Shown piece after piece: positions 51,329 to 60,056 of a stretch of 64,000 bases of DNA; the first letter of the stretch is position 1, and each line of letters opens with the position of its first letter. Origin of the DNA: Pseudomonas sp. UBA6562 (GTDB lineage: Bacteria; Pseudomonadota; Gammaproteobacteria; Pseudomonadales; Pseudomonadaceae); assembly GCF_002434265.1 (NCBI RefSeq), contig NZ_DJJS01000001.1, positions 186,001-250,000 on the forward strand, in the 5' to 3' direction. A program made the translations under genes and the position numbers. Below the pieces are notes generated by a model. The model saw only the letters and a list, made by a program, of their open reading frames with translations, had not been told where the DNA came from and ran no database searches.

Positions 51329-54300
51329 ATGTTGATCCTGCGCGGCGCTCCTGCCCTTTCTGCCTTTCGCCACGGTAAGTTACTCGAGCAACTGAGCCAG
51401 AAAGTCCCCGCTGTTACCGGTTTGTATGCCGAATTCGCCCACTTTGCCGACGTCGACGGCGAGTTGAGCGCCGACCAGCAGCAGGTGCTGGGTCGCCTGC
51501 TCAAGTACGGACCGAGCGTCGCGGTACAGGCGCCCGAAGGCCGTCTGTTCCTGGTGGTGCCACGCCTGGGCACCATTTCGCCCTGGGCCAGCAAGGCCAG
51601 CGACATCGCCCACAACTGCGGCCTGCAGAGCATCCAGCGCCTGGAACGCGGCATCGCCTACTACGTCGCCGGCGACCTGAGCGAGGCCCAGGCCCAGCAG
51701 GTCGCGGCCGAGCTGCACGACCGCATGACTCAGCGCGTGCTGGGCCGTCTGGAAGAGGCCGCCGACCTGTTCAGCCACGCCCAGCCGCGGCCGATGACCT
51801 CGGTGGACGTGCTCGGCGGTGGCCGCGCGGCCCTGGCGCAAGCCAACGTCGACCTGGGCCTGGCCCTGGCGGACGACGAGATCGACTACCTGGTCGCCGC
51901 CTTCCAGAACCTGGAGCGCAACCCCAACGACATCGAACTGATGATGTTCGCCCAGGCCAACTCCGAGCACTGCCGGCACAAGATCTTCAACGCCACCTGG
52001 GACATCGACGGTCAGGCCCAGGAAAAAAGCCTGTTCGGCATGATCAAGAACACCTACCAGATGCACAGCGAAGGTGTGCTGTCGGCCTACAAGGACAACG
52101 CTTCGGTCATCGTCGGCAACGTCGCCGGGCGCTTCTTCCCCAACCCGGACAGCCGCGAATACGGCGCGGTGCAGGAGCCTGTGCACATCCTGATGAAGGT
52201 CGAGACGCACAACCACCCGACCGCCATCGCGCCGTTCTCCGGCGCCTCCACCGGCTCCGGCGGCGAAATCCGCGACGAAGGCGCCACCGGCCGCGGCGCC
52301 AAGCCCAAGGCCGGCCTGACCGGCTTCACCGTGTCCAACCTGCGCATCCCGGGCTTCGCCCAGCCGTGGGAACAGGCCTACGGCAAGCCCGAGCGCATCG
52401 TCGACGCCCTGGACATCATGATCCAGGGCCCGCTCGGCGGCGCGGCGTTCAACAACGAGTTCGGCCGTCCGGCCCTGACCGGCTACTTCCGCACCTTCGA
52501 GCAGTCCATTGCCACACCCCACGGCAGTGAAGTGCGCGGCTACCACAAGCCGATCATGCTCGCCGGCGGCATGGGCAACATCCGCGAAGACCACGTGCAG
52601 AAAGCCGAAATCACCGTCGGCGCCAAGCTGATCGTGCTCGGCGGCCCGGCCATGCTCATCGGCCTGGGCGGCGGCGCCGCCTCGTCGGTGGCCACCGGCG
52701 CCAGCTCGGCCGACCTCGACTTCGCCTCGGTGCAGCGCGAGAACCCGGAAATGGAACGCCGCTGCCAGGAGGTCATCGACCGCTGCTGGCAGTTGGGCGA
52801 GCACAACCCCATCGCCTTCATCCACGACGTGGGCGCCGGCGGCATCTCCAACGCCTTGCCGGAGCTGGTCAACGACGGCGGCCGCGGCGGGCGCTTCGAG
52901 CTGCGCGACGTGCCCAACGACGAGCCGGGCATGGCGCCCCACGAAATCTGGAGCAACGAGTCCCAGGAACGTTACGTGCTGGCCGTCAGCGCCGTCGATT
53001 TCGAGCGCTTCCAGGCCATCTGCGAGCGCGAGCGCTGCCCGTTCGCCGTGGTCGGCGAGGCGACCGCCGAGCCGCACCTGACCGTCACCGACCGCCACTT
53101 CGCCAACACCCCGGTGGACATGCCGCTCGACGTGCTGCTGGGCAAGCCGCCGCGCATGCACCGCTCGGCCACCCGCGAAGCGGAACTGGGCGATGCCTTC
53201 GACCCGGCCACCCTGCAACTGGAAGATTGCCTCCAGCGCGTGCTGCACCACCCGGCCGTGGCCAGCAAGAGCTTCCTGATCACCATCGGCGACCGCACCA
53301 TCACCGGCCTGGTCGCCCGCGACCAGATGGTCGGCCCGTGGCAGGTGCCGGTCGCCGACTGCGCCGTCACCGCCACCAGCTTCGACGTCTACACCGGCGA
53401 AGCCATGGCCATGGGCGAACGCACCCCGCTGGCCCTGCTCGACGCCCCGGCGTCCGGGCGCATGGCCATCGGCGAAACCCTGACCAACCTGGCCGCCGCA
53501 CCCATCGCCAAGCTGTCCGACGTCAAACTGTCGGCCAACTGGATGTCCGCCGCCGGCCACCCGGGCGAAGACGCGCGTCTGTACGACACGGTCAAGGCCG
53601 TTGGCATGGAGCTGTGCCCAGCGCTGGGCATCACCATCCCGGTCGGCAAGGACTCCATGTCCATGAAGACCCAGTGGAACGAGGACGGCGTCGACAAGAG
53701 CGTGACCTCGCCGCTGTCGCTGATCATCACCGGCTTCGCTCCGGTCACCGACGTGCGCAAGACCCTCACCCCAGAGCTGCGCATGGACAAGGGCGAAACC
53801 GACCTGATCCTGATCGACCTGGGCCGCGGGCAGAACCGCATGGGCGCCTCGATCCTGGCGCAGACCCACGGCAAGCTGGCCGACAAGGCCCCCGACGTCG
53901 ACAACGCCGAAGACCTCAAGGCCTTCTTCGCGGTGATCCAGGGCCTCAACGCCGACGGCCACCTGCTGGCCTACCACGACCGCTCCGACGGCGGCCTGAT
54001 GACCACCGTGCTGGAGATGGCCTTCGCCGGCCACTGCGGCGTGAACCTCGACCTCAAGACCCTTACCGGCAGCGCCGACAAAGCCTGCGCCGTGCTCTTC
54101 AACGAAGAGCTGGGTGCGGTGATCCAGGTGCGTCGCGATTCCACCCCCGTGGTGCTGAGCCAGTTCAGCGCGGCAGGTCTGGGCGAGAACTGCGCCGCGG
54201 TCATCGGCCAACCGATCAACAACAACGACATCTACGTGCGCCTGGGCGATGACGTGCTCTACAGCGGCAAGCGTTCCAGCTTGCAGCGCCAGTGGGCCGA

Positions 54301-55228
54301 AACCAGCTACCGCATCCAGCGCCTGCGCGATAACGCCGAATGCGCCGACCAGGAATTCGACGCGCTGCTCGAAGAGGACAACCCCGGCCTGTCGGTCAAG
54401 CTGGGCTTCGACGTCAACGACGACATCGCCGCGCCGTACATCAAGAAGGGCATTCGCCCGCAAGTGGCGATCCTGCGCGAGCAGGGCGTCAACGGTCAGG
54501 TGGAGATGGCTGCGGCCTTCGACCGCGCCGGGTTCGCCGCCATCGACGTGCACATGAGCGACATCCTCGCCGGTCGCGTCGATTTCGAAGCCTTCAAGGG
54601 CCTGGTCGCCTGCGGCGGCTTCTCCTACGGCGACGTCCTGGGTGCCGGCGAAGGCTGGGCCAAGTCGGCACTGTTCAACAGCCGTGCGCGTGACGCTTTC
54701 CAGGCCTTCTTCGCCCGCAGCGACAGCTTCGCGCTGGGTGTGTGCAACGGTTGCCAGATGATGTCCAACCTGCACGAGCTGATCCCCGGCACCGAGCACT
54801 GGCCGCATTTCGTGCGCAACCGTTCCGAGCAGTTCGAGGCCCGTGTGGCCATGGTCGAGGTGCAGAAGTCCAACTCGATCTTCCTCGACGGCATGGCCGG
54901 TTCGCGCATGCCGATCGCCATCGCCCACGGTGAAGGCCATGCCGAGTTCGCCAGCGAACAGGCTCTGCAGCAAGCCGATGCCTCGGGTTGCGTGGCGCTG
55001 CGTTTCGTCGACAACCATGGCAAGGTCACCGAAACCTACCCGGCCAACCCCAACGGTTCGCCGCGCGGGATCACCGGCCTGACCAGCCTCGACGGCCGCG
55101 TGACCATCATGATGCCGCACCCCGAGCGGGTCTTCCGCGCGGTGCAGAACTCCTGGCGCCCGGACGAGTGGCAGGAAGACGCGGCGCTCATGCGCATGTT
55201 CCGCAATGCGCGGGTGTGGGTGGACTAA
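51329..55228 (+). CDS. purL: Phosphoribosylformylglycinamidine synthase, 1299 aa
   Basis: Fourth step of purine synthesis: FGAR + Gln + ATP to FGAM. It is the long single-chain form. An N-terminal PurS-like domain precedes the linker, and FAQANSEHCRHKIFNATWDID is the synthase signature. Two AIRS-type halves carry the ATP and FGAR sites (EVRGYHKPIMLAGGMGNI, LAYHDRSDGGL). The C-terminal class I glutaminase has GVCNGCQMMSNL with the catalytic Cys and HPERVFRAVQ with the His/Glu. A TAGAAT -10-like box lies at about 51280. No purine riboswitch is seen. Confidence 0.98.
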   Translation: MLILRGAPALSAFRHGKLLEQLSQKVPAVTGLYAEFAHFADVDGELSADQQQVLGRLLKYGPSVAVQAPEGRLFLVVPRLGTISPWASKASDIAHNCGLQSIQRLERGIAYYVAGDLSEAQAQQVAAELHDRMTQRVLGRLEEAADLFSHAQPRPMTSVDVLGGGRAALAQANVDLGLALADDEIDYLVAAFQNLERNPNDIELMMFAQANSEHCRHKIFNATWDIDGQAQEKSLFGMIKNTYQMHSEGVLSAYKDNASVIVGNVAGRFFPNPDSREYGAVQEPVHILMKVETHNHPTAIAPFSGASTGSGGEIRDEGATGRGAKPKAGLTGFTVSNLRIPGFAQPWEQAYGKPERIVDALDIMIQGPLGGAAFNNEFGRPALTGYFRTFEQSIATPHGSEVRGYHKPIMLAGGMGNIREDHVQKAEITVGAKLIVLGGPAMLIGLGGGAASSVATGASSADLDFASVQRENPEMERRCQEVIDRCWQLGEHNPIAFIHDVGAGGISNALPELVNDGGRGGRFELRDVPNDEPGMAPHEIWSNESQERYVLAVSAVDFERFQAICERERCPFAVVGEATAEPHLTVTDRHFANTPVDMPLDVLLGKPPRMHRSATREAELGDAFDPATLQLEDCLQRVLHHPAVASKSFLITIGDRTITGLVARDQMVGPWQVPVADCAVTATSFDVYTGEAMAMGERTPLALLDAPASGRMAIGETLTNLAAAPIAKLSDVKLSANWMSAAGHPGEDARLYDTVKAVGMELCPALGITIPVGKDSMSMKTQWNEDGVDKSVTSPLSLIITGFAPVTDVRKTLTPELRMDKGETDLILIDLGRGQNRMGASILAQTHGKLADKAPDVDNAEDLKAFFAVIQGLNADGHLLAYHDRSDGGLMTTVLEMAFAGHCGVNLDLKTLTGSADKACAVLFNEELGAVIQVRRDSTPVVLSQFSAAGLGENCAAVIGQPINNNDIYVRLGDDVLYSGKRSSLQRQWAETSYRIQRLRDNAECADQEFDALLEEDNPGLSVKLGFDVNDDIAAPYIKKGIRPQVAILREQGVNGQVEMAAAFDRAGFAAIDVHMSDILAGRVDFEAFKGLVACGGFSYGDVLGAGEGWAKSALFNSRARDAFQAFFARSDSFALGVCNGCQMMSNLHELIPGTEHWPHFVRNRSEQFEARVAMVEVQKSNSIFLDGMAGSRMPIAIAHGEGHAEFASEQALQQADASGCVALRFVDNHGKVTETYPANPNGSPRGITGLTSLDGRVTIMMPHPERVFRAVQNSWRPDEWQEDAALMRMFRNARVWVD

Positions 55229-55231
55229 GAC

Positions 55232-55543
55232 GTGTACAAGCTGGCCTTCTTCGTGCCTGACAGCCACGTCGAAACGGTCAAGGCCGCTGTGTTCGCCGTT
55301 GGCGGCGGGCACATCGGCAGCTACGACCAATGCGCCTGGCAGACCCTGGGCCATGGCCAGTTCCGCCCGTTGGACGGCAGCCAGCCGTTCGCCGGGCGGC
55401 AGGGCCAGGTCGAACGGGTGGAGGAGTGGAAGGTCGAGCTGGTGGTGGCCGATGCGCTGATTGCTCAGGCGATCGCCTCGTTGAAAGCCCACCACCCTTA
55501 CGAAACCCCTGCATACGAGGTCTGGCGCCTGCTGGACCTCTGA
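55232..55543 (+). CDS. NIF3/YqfO C-terminal-like small protein, 103 aa
   Basis: A stand-alone version of the CutA/PII-like insertion domain of NIF3-family proteins. MYKLAFFVPDSHVETVKAAVFAVGGGHIGSYDQCAW and the C-terminal AHHPYETPAYEVWRLLDL are typical. Starts with GTG at 55232, 3 bp after the purL stop, so probably co-transcribed and translationally coupled with it. The molecular role is unknown; the ferredoxin-like fold suggests metal or small-ligand binding. Confidence 0.85.
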   Translation: MYKLAFFVPDSHVETVKAAVFAVGGGHIGSYDQCAWQTLGHGQFRPLDGSQPFAGRQGQVERVEEWKVELVVADALIAQAIASLKAHHPYETPAYEVWRLLDL

Positions 55544-55590
55544 TCCCGTTTGGGACAGCGCCCGTCTATCGAAACCAAGGCGTGCCGGCC

Positions 55591-57711
55591 CTAGAACGGT
55601 CCGCCGGACGGTGCGTTGGCGAAGCTCCAGAAGCTGGTATTGGTCAGTTCCTCGATTTCCTGCACCTGCTCTTCGGCCGCCTGCCATGCGCTCTTGATTT
55701 CTTCGAGGGTGTGATCCAGCTCCTCGGCCTGCAACGTCCGGAGCGTCTCGAGCGAAGTCCCCTGTTCGACTTTCTGTGCATTGGCCTGTGCCCATTGCCT
55801 GACGAATTCGTCGAAGCACTCTGAATCGTTGGGGTGGACCAGGAAGCGTTCGGCCAATGCACTCGGCTGCTCGGCGTCCCCGGCAGTGCCGTTCCACTGC
55901 TCGAACATGGCCCTGCCTACCGTCCTGACCGCTTCCGACGCCAACCCGACCGCCAGAGTGTGGAAGGGGTGCGTGTCGTGATCCTTCGACAGCTGCGAAT
56001 GGGTCACCAGTGCAGTGGCGTCGACATTGGGATCTTTGTCCAAGTGGACCTGGAAGGTCGCGATATGATCCCCCGACCATTTCAGTAACGGCCGCTTGAT
56101 CTGACCCGTAGCGTAATCGATGGTTTTTTTCGGCAGTTCGACGACGGCTGCAGCGTTGTTGAACAACTTGTAGAACCAGTTTTGACTCAATGAGTCTCGC
56201 GCTTCCAAGTAAAGTCCGTAGGCCTTGAGCAGCAGCGGCTCGTCTTCCAACAGGATCAGCATGGCCTTGTCGAAGTCGTTTCGCTCCCCAGGCGCCAGGT
56301 TTTGGGGTTTCAGGCTTTCGCTTGGGTAGAGCAGGTTGGCGAGCGGGTCGAGCACGCTGCCGACGATGTCCAGCGCGCCGAACAGCCCCGTAACCACGGG
56401 CCACTCGTGCCGTGACCGTTTGCGCGATTCGACACGCGTCGTCCACACCAGCACCGCGTCGTGGCCGATCTTTCTGAGCATCAGTTCCACATAGTTGGAG
56501 TGAGCGAAATAATCTTCCAGCACATGCAGCCCCTCGCCGAGACAGCGCATACCTTCGGGCGTCATGCCGGCTTTCTGCGCGTGGTCGAGTTTTTTCTTCA
56601 TGTACGCGATCGGTCGGCGGATGTAGCGTTTCATCGAGCGTTTGGGCAGGACTTGGTTATTCACATGGTCTGGCAATACCAGCGCTGCGAAGTCCGGATC
56701 GATGAGCTTCGGATCGGCGGCGTCGATGTCGAAGGTGGTGGGGTTGTCGACGTGCTCGTGAGCCAGGTAGACGCCTAGCCGTTTGGTGGTGACGATATAG
56801 TCCTGGCGGCCTTGCGGGCTCGTTTGCAGGCTGTTGAATTCTTTCAGGGCGAATAGATCGACGATGGCCGTCAGCTTCTTGCGCGAGATGCGCGGGGTAC
56901 TGCCCTCGATGATGGCCTGTAGCACTTCCGAACCTGTCGTATTGGCCTTGTCTGCGGGCAGCACGAGCTTGGGGTCGATGAGCTGGGAGTAATCGCGCAG
57001 CCAATTGCCGTAATAGATCGCTTTGCGCTGATCCTCGCTGAAGCCTACCTCCTGCAACACCTGTTCGATCGATTCATGGCCGAACGAGGCATGGGATTTC
57101 TGATTGCCGTTGCCTGCTGAAAAGCGCGAAGGCGTTGGCGGATCTTGCTCGGGCAGTGTCAGAAGCAAGGCCTGGATGGCTCCAGCCTGTTCGTACAGGG
57201 CGAATTCGCTGCCCGAGGCCACCGGCGTGTTGTAGAACAGCAACGTCTGGGCGAAGGCCTCCGACGTCGTTTCGGACGCGCTCGGTACGGGCGACGAAGG
57301 CGCATCCTCCCCTTCGCTCTGTGCCTGATAGTCGTCCAGCACGCTGCTGATGTATTGCGCAAAGCCTGTGAGCATGTTCAGCAACAGCGCCGGTGTCCGC
57401 TCAGGCTCGGCCAGCGCCAACTCGATCTCGGCCTTGCTGACTTCGATGACCTTGCGTTCGGCCTTGTAGAGCACGGCCGGCGCCGAGGAGTCGACGACCT
57501 CGTGAATGACGTTCGCCAGCGTATCTGTCTTCAACGCCTGGTGCAGTGCGACGAGGTGCGAGGGCGCGATGTCGACGTTGAATACCGGGCGCCACAGGTG
57601 GGTGAACAACTGCGCGTCCAGTTGTGTGGCACTGCTTCTGAACTGCTCCAGAGCAAAGCTGCTATGCAGCATGGGAGGTGCGTCCTGCGGGGATTGCGTT
57701 GCGTCGCTCAT
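55591..57711 (-). CDS. Het-C family protein, 706 aa
   Basis: The central part carries the Het-C (PF07217) hallmarks: QRKAIYYGNWLRDYSQLIDPKL (residues 228-249), TTKRLGVYLAHEHVDNP (308-324) and GLHVLEDYFAHSNYVELMLRKIG (394-416), whose His and Asp residues are arranged like a zinc-dependent phospholipase C fold. The N-terminal 200 residues and the acidic C-terminus (TLEEIKSAWQAAEEQVQEIEELTN) are not recognised. There is no signal peptide. In fungi Het-C is a heterokaryon-incompatibility protein; bacterial homologues are poorly studied. The gene is isolated, with no adjacent immunity or secretion gene, and no strong ribosome-binding site precedes the ATG. It looks accessory. Confidence 0.75.
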   Translation of the reverse strand: MSDATQSPQDAPPMLHSSFALEQFRSSATQLDAQLFTHLWRPVFNVDIAPSHLVALHQALKTDTLANVIHEVVDSSAPAVLYKAERKVIEVSKAEIELALAEPERTPALLLNMLTGFAQYISSVLDDYQAQSEGEDAPSSPVPSASETTSEAFAQTLLFYNTPVASGSEFALYEQAGAIQALLLTLPEQDPPTPSRFSAGNGNQKSHASFGHESIEQVLQEVGFSEDQRKAIYYGNWLRDYSQLIDPKLVLPADKANTTGSEVLQAIIEGSTPRISRKKLTAIVDLFALKEFNSLQTSPQGRQDYIVTTKRLGVYLAHEHVDNPTTFDIDAADPKLIDPDFAALVLPDHVNNQVLPKRSMKRYIRRPIAYMKKKLDHAQKAGMTPEGMRCLGEGLHVLEDYFAHSNYVELMLRKIGHDAVLVWTTRVESRKRSRHEWPVVTGLFGALDIVGSVLDPLANLLYPSESLKPQNLAPGERNDFDKAMLILLEDEPLLLKAYGLYLEARDSLSQNWFYKLFNNAAAVVELPKKTIDYATGQIKRPLLKWSGDHIATFQVHLDKDPNVDATALVTHSQLSKDHDTHPFHTLAVGLASEAVRTVGRAMFEQWNGTAGDAEQPSALAERFLVHPNDSECFDEFVRQWAQANAQKVEQGTSLETLRTLQAEELDHTLEEIKSAWQAAEEQVQEIEELTNTSFWSFANAPSGGPF

Positions 57712-57861
57712 GGAAGGGGCTCACTGTCCGGAGAGGGGCGGCCAGGATGTGCAAATCTCGTAGGAGTAAGAAGCAGGGACGCTTACCCCATGAGGAAAGC
57801 GGCCCTTATCCTGCCCGAAGGAGTGGCAGGGCTCTGATGCGTTCGACGGTGCGATGTCAGC

Positions 57862-59916
57862 TCATAGCGTCCCGATCTCCCCACCGTCGTCGCGTTGGAT
57901 GAGCACCGTCGCCGAGCGCGGTCGCACGCGCTGCCCGGCCGGGGTCGGCTCGGTGGCCCTGTCGCTGTAGGGCCAGTTGCCCGGATGCTGGATATTGACG
58001 AACAAGGTCTTGTTGTCGGGGGTGAACGCGATGCCGGTCACTTCGCAGCCGTTGGGGCCGACGAAGAAACGTCGCAGCTCGGTCTGGTTGTCGGGGTTGA
58101 TCGGCACCGGCCTACCCGCCGCATCGACCAGGCGTTGCGGCACCACGGCCAACAACTGGTCGTTGGTGTAGTCGGCGACGCTCGCCTCGCTGTTGTCGGT
58201 CTCGAACCACAACACGCCGCGGCTATCGAAGCGCATGCCGTCGGGGCTGGCGAACTGGTTTAGCTCGGTCAGCCCCGAGCGGTTGAGTTCGCCGCTGCCG
58301 GTGGCATTGGCGCCGAATACGAAGATGTCCCAGGTGAAGCTGCGCTGATCCTCTGCATCGTGCCAGCGGATGATATGGCCGTGGCGGTTCGGGCCGAGTG
58401 GGTTGGCGGCATCGGTCTTGTCGGCGCTGCGCACGCTGTTGTTGGTCAGCGTCACGTAGGCGTCGCCGTTGAGCGGATTGACGGCGGTCCACTCGGGGCG
58501 GTCCATTGGCGTGGCGCCCACGGCATCGGCGGCGCTGCGCGTATCGAGCAGAATGCCCGCCAGGTCGCCGAAGCGGGCGCCGAGCGTGCTGCCGTCGCGG
58601 GTGGGGCTGGTGGCGTCGAGCGGCAGCCACAGACCACTGCCATCGGCGTCGAACCGGGCGACGTAGAGCGTGCCGTGGTCCAGGTACTTGGCCCCGGTGG
58701 CCAGCCGATCGGCAGGGTTGGCGTCGGCCGGGTCCCAGAGCGCATCCGAGACGTACTTGTACAGGTATTCGTTGTTGGAATCGTCGCCCATGTACCACAC
58801 CAACGGCTTGCCGGCCTGGGCCAAGCCCGGGCAGCAGCCTTCGTGGCGAAAGCGACCCAGGGCCGTGCGTTTGGTGGCCAGGGTGCGCGCGTCATAGGGG
58901 TCGATCTCGACGATGTAGCCGTAGGTGCTGGCTTCGTTGCGGTAGTCCTCGGTGGCATGGGCGGCGCGTGGGGTGACGTCGAAGCGGGCGAACTCGTCCC
59001 GGTCTTCGTCCGGTGCGCCCGCCGCGCTCTCCCAGCGGTACTGCCCGGTGCTGGTGGACACCCCGAGGCGCGCCTGGTCGGCACTGGGGGCGGCGGTGTT
59101 GACGAAGATCGCCGGCCAGTTTTCCTCGCAAGTCAGGTAGGTGCCCCAGGGGGTGTAGCCGTTGCCGCAGTTGTTGTTGGTGCCGCGGCAATGGCTGCCG
59201 TCGGGCGAATAGCGGGTTTTTACGTGTTCGCTACCGCGCAGCGGACCGGCGATGCGCATGCGCGAGGCGGTGGTGAAGCGGCGGTTGAGCGGGTGGTTGT
59301 CGACCACCTGCCAGCGCCCCTGGCGTTTGCTCAGGCGCACCACCCCCGCGCCGTGGGCGTTGATCTCCTTGCGCACCTCTTCGACCGGGCGCTTGCCGTC
59401 GGCTGTAGTGGTGGGGCCGGCGGGATGCAATGCGGCCGGGTCGATGTATTCGAAGTTGATCGCCAGCAGGCCGTCTTCGGCACTGCCGTCGATGGGGAAG
59501 AAGTGCATGCCGTCATGGTGCATGCCCATGGCGTTGGCCTGGTCGGCGGCGCTGTTGCTGCCGTCGCGCTGCCAGGGGTGGCCGCGTTCGTTGAGCGGCG
59601 TTCCCCAGGGAGCCAGCACATGGGCGCTGTAGCCCGCCGCCACGGCGCAGCCGTCGGTGCGCGAACCGGGAATGGCGGTAAAGCCCAGCGCTACAGGCCC
59701 AGCGGCGACAGAGGCGGGCGGTCGCCGACCGGAGACCGGTTCTGCGGCATGGGCCATGGCCCCGCTGCCAAGCCCTGCGCCGGCGATCATGGCGACAGCG
59801 GCGCCGAGGCTGCCATGCAGCACGCTGCGACGGCTCAGGCGAGCGTCCATGATCCGATCCAGGCCGAGGTTGCCACTGGTGTTGCGATCCACACTGTCGC
59901 CGCTTGCTCGACTCAT
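57862..59916 (-). CDS. phoX: PhoX-type (DUF839) alkaline phosphatase, 684 aa
   Basis: A periplasmic Ca/Fe-dependent monomeric phosphatase that releases phosphate from monoesters. The N-terminal Tat signal has the Arg pair at 29-30 (RLSRRSVLHGSLGAAVAMIAG). Family motifs: SNSAADQANAMGMHHDGMHFFP near residue 130, NNNCGNGYTPWGTYLTCEENW with the conserved Cys and Glu, EGCCPGLAQ, WETDNSE-like text (LWFETDNSEAS), and FVGPNGCEVTGIAFTPDNKTLFVNIQHPG near the end. Full length. ATG at 59916 with AAGGG about 9 nt upstream. A possible Pho box lies just upstream. Confidence 0.9.
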   Translation of the reverse strand: MSRASGDSVDRNTSGNLGLDRIMDARLSRRSVLHGSLGAAVAMIAGAGLGSGAMAHAAEPVSGRRPPASVAAGPVALGFTAIPGSRTDGCAVAAGYSAHVLAPWGTPLNERGHPWQRDGSNSAADQANAMGMHHDGMHFFPIDGSAEDGLLAINFEYIDPAALHPAGPTTTADGKRPVEEVRKEINAHGAGVVRLSKRQGRWQVVDNHPLNRRFTTASRMRIAGPLRGSEHVKTRYSPDGSHCRGTNNNCGNGYTPWGTYLTCEENWPAIFVNTAAPSADQARLGVSTSTGQYRWESAAGAPDEDRDEFARFDVTPRAAHATEDYRNEASTYGYIVEIDPYDARTLATKRTALGRFRHEGCCPGLAQAGKPLVWYMGDDSNNEYLYKYVSDALWDPADANPADRLATGAKYLDHGTLYVARFDADGSGLWLPLDATSPTRDGSTLGARFGDLAGILLDTRSAADAVGATPMDRPEWTAVNPLNGDAYVTLTNNSVRSADKTDAANPLGPNRHGHIIRWHDAEDQRSFTWDIFVFGANATGSGELNRSGLTELNQFASPDGMRFDSRGVLWFETDNSEASVADYTNDQLLAVVPQRLVDAAGRPVPINPDNQTELRRFFVGPNGCEVTGIAFTPDNKTLFVNIQHPGNWPYSDRATEPTPAGQRVRPRSATVLIQRDDGGEIGTL

Positions 59917-59953
59917 CGGGTGCCCTTTTTCCTATAGAGGGGAGAGAAGGGCG

Positions 59954-59987
59954 ACTGTAGAGCCGCAGCGTGATGATTTTGTGACGT
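59954..59987 (-). promoter_or_regulatory. Candidate Pho box and -10 of phoX
   Basis: On the minus strand ACGTCAC-AAAA-TCATCAC (59970-59987) resembles the 7-4-7 Pho box (CTGTCAT type) imperfectly. It is followed after exactly 10 bp by TACAGT (59954-59959), the spacing expected for PhoB-activated promoters. Transcription would start about 30 nt before the ATG. Confidence 0.45.
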
Positions 59988-60015
59988 CAGGCCCGCCTGT
60001 TGGCGGCTCGAAACG

Positions 60016-60040
60016 CCAACGGCCCGCTAGGGGCCGTTGG
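60016..60040 (-). terminator. Terminator of the filamentous haemagglutinin gene
   Basis: A 10-bp perfect stem (CCAACGGCCC / GGGCCGTTGG) with loop GCTAG, 17 bp after the stop. On the minus strand it is followed by CGTTTCG, a short T run. It shields phoX, whose promoter lies less than 60 bp further on. Confidence 0.7.
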
Positions 60041-60056
60041 TCGTTTGCCGGTGGGG

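Noticed and set aside
51380..56446. Minus-strand frame of about 1690 codons over purL
   Set aside because: Shadow of the GC-rich purL codons; His/Gly/Val-rich product with no family features.
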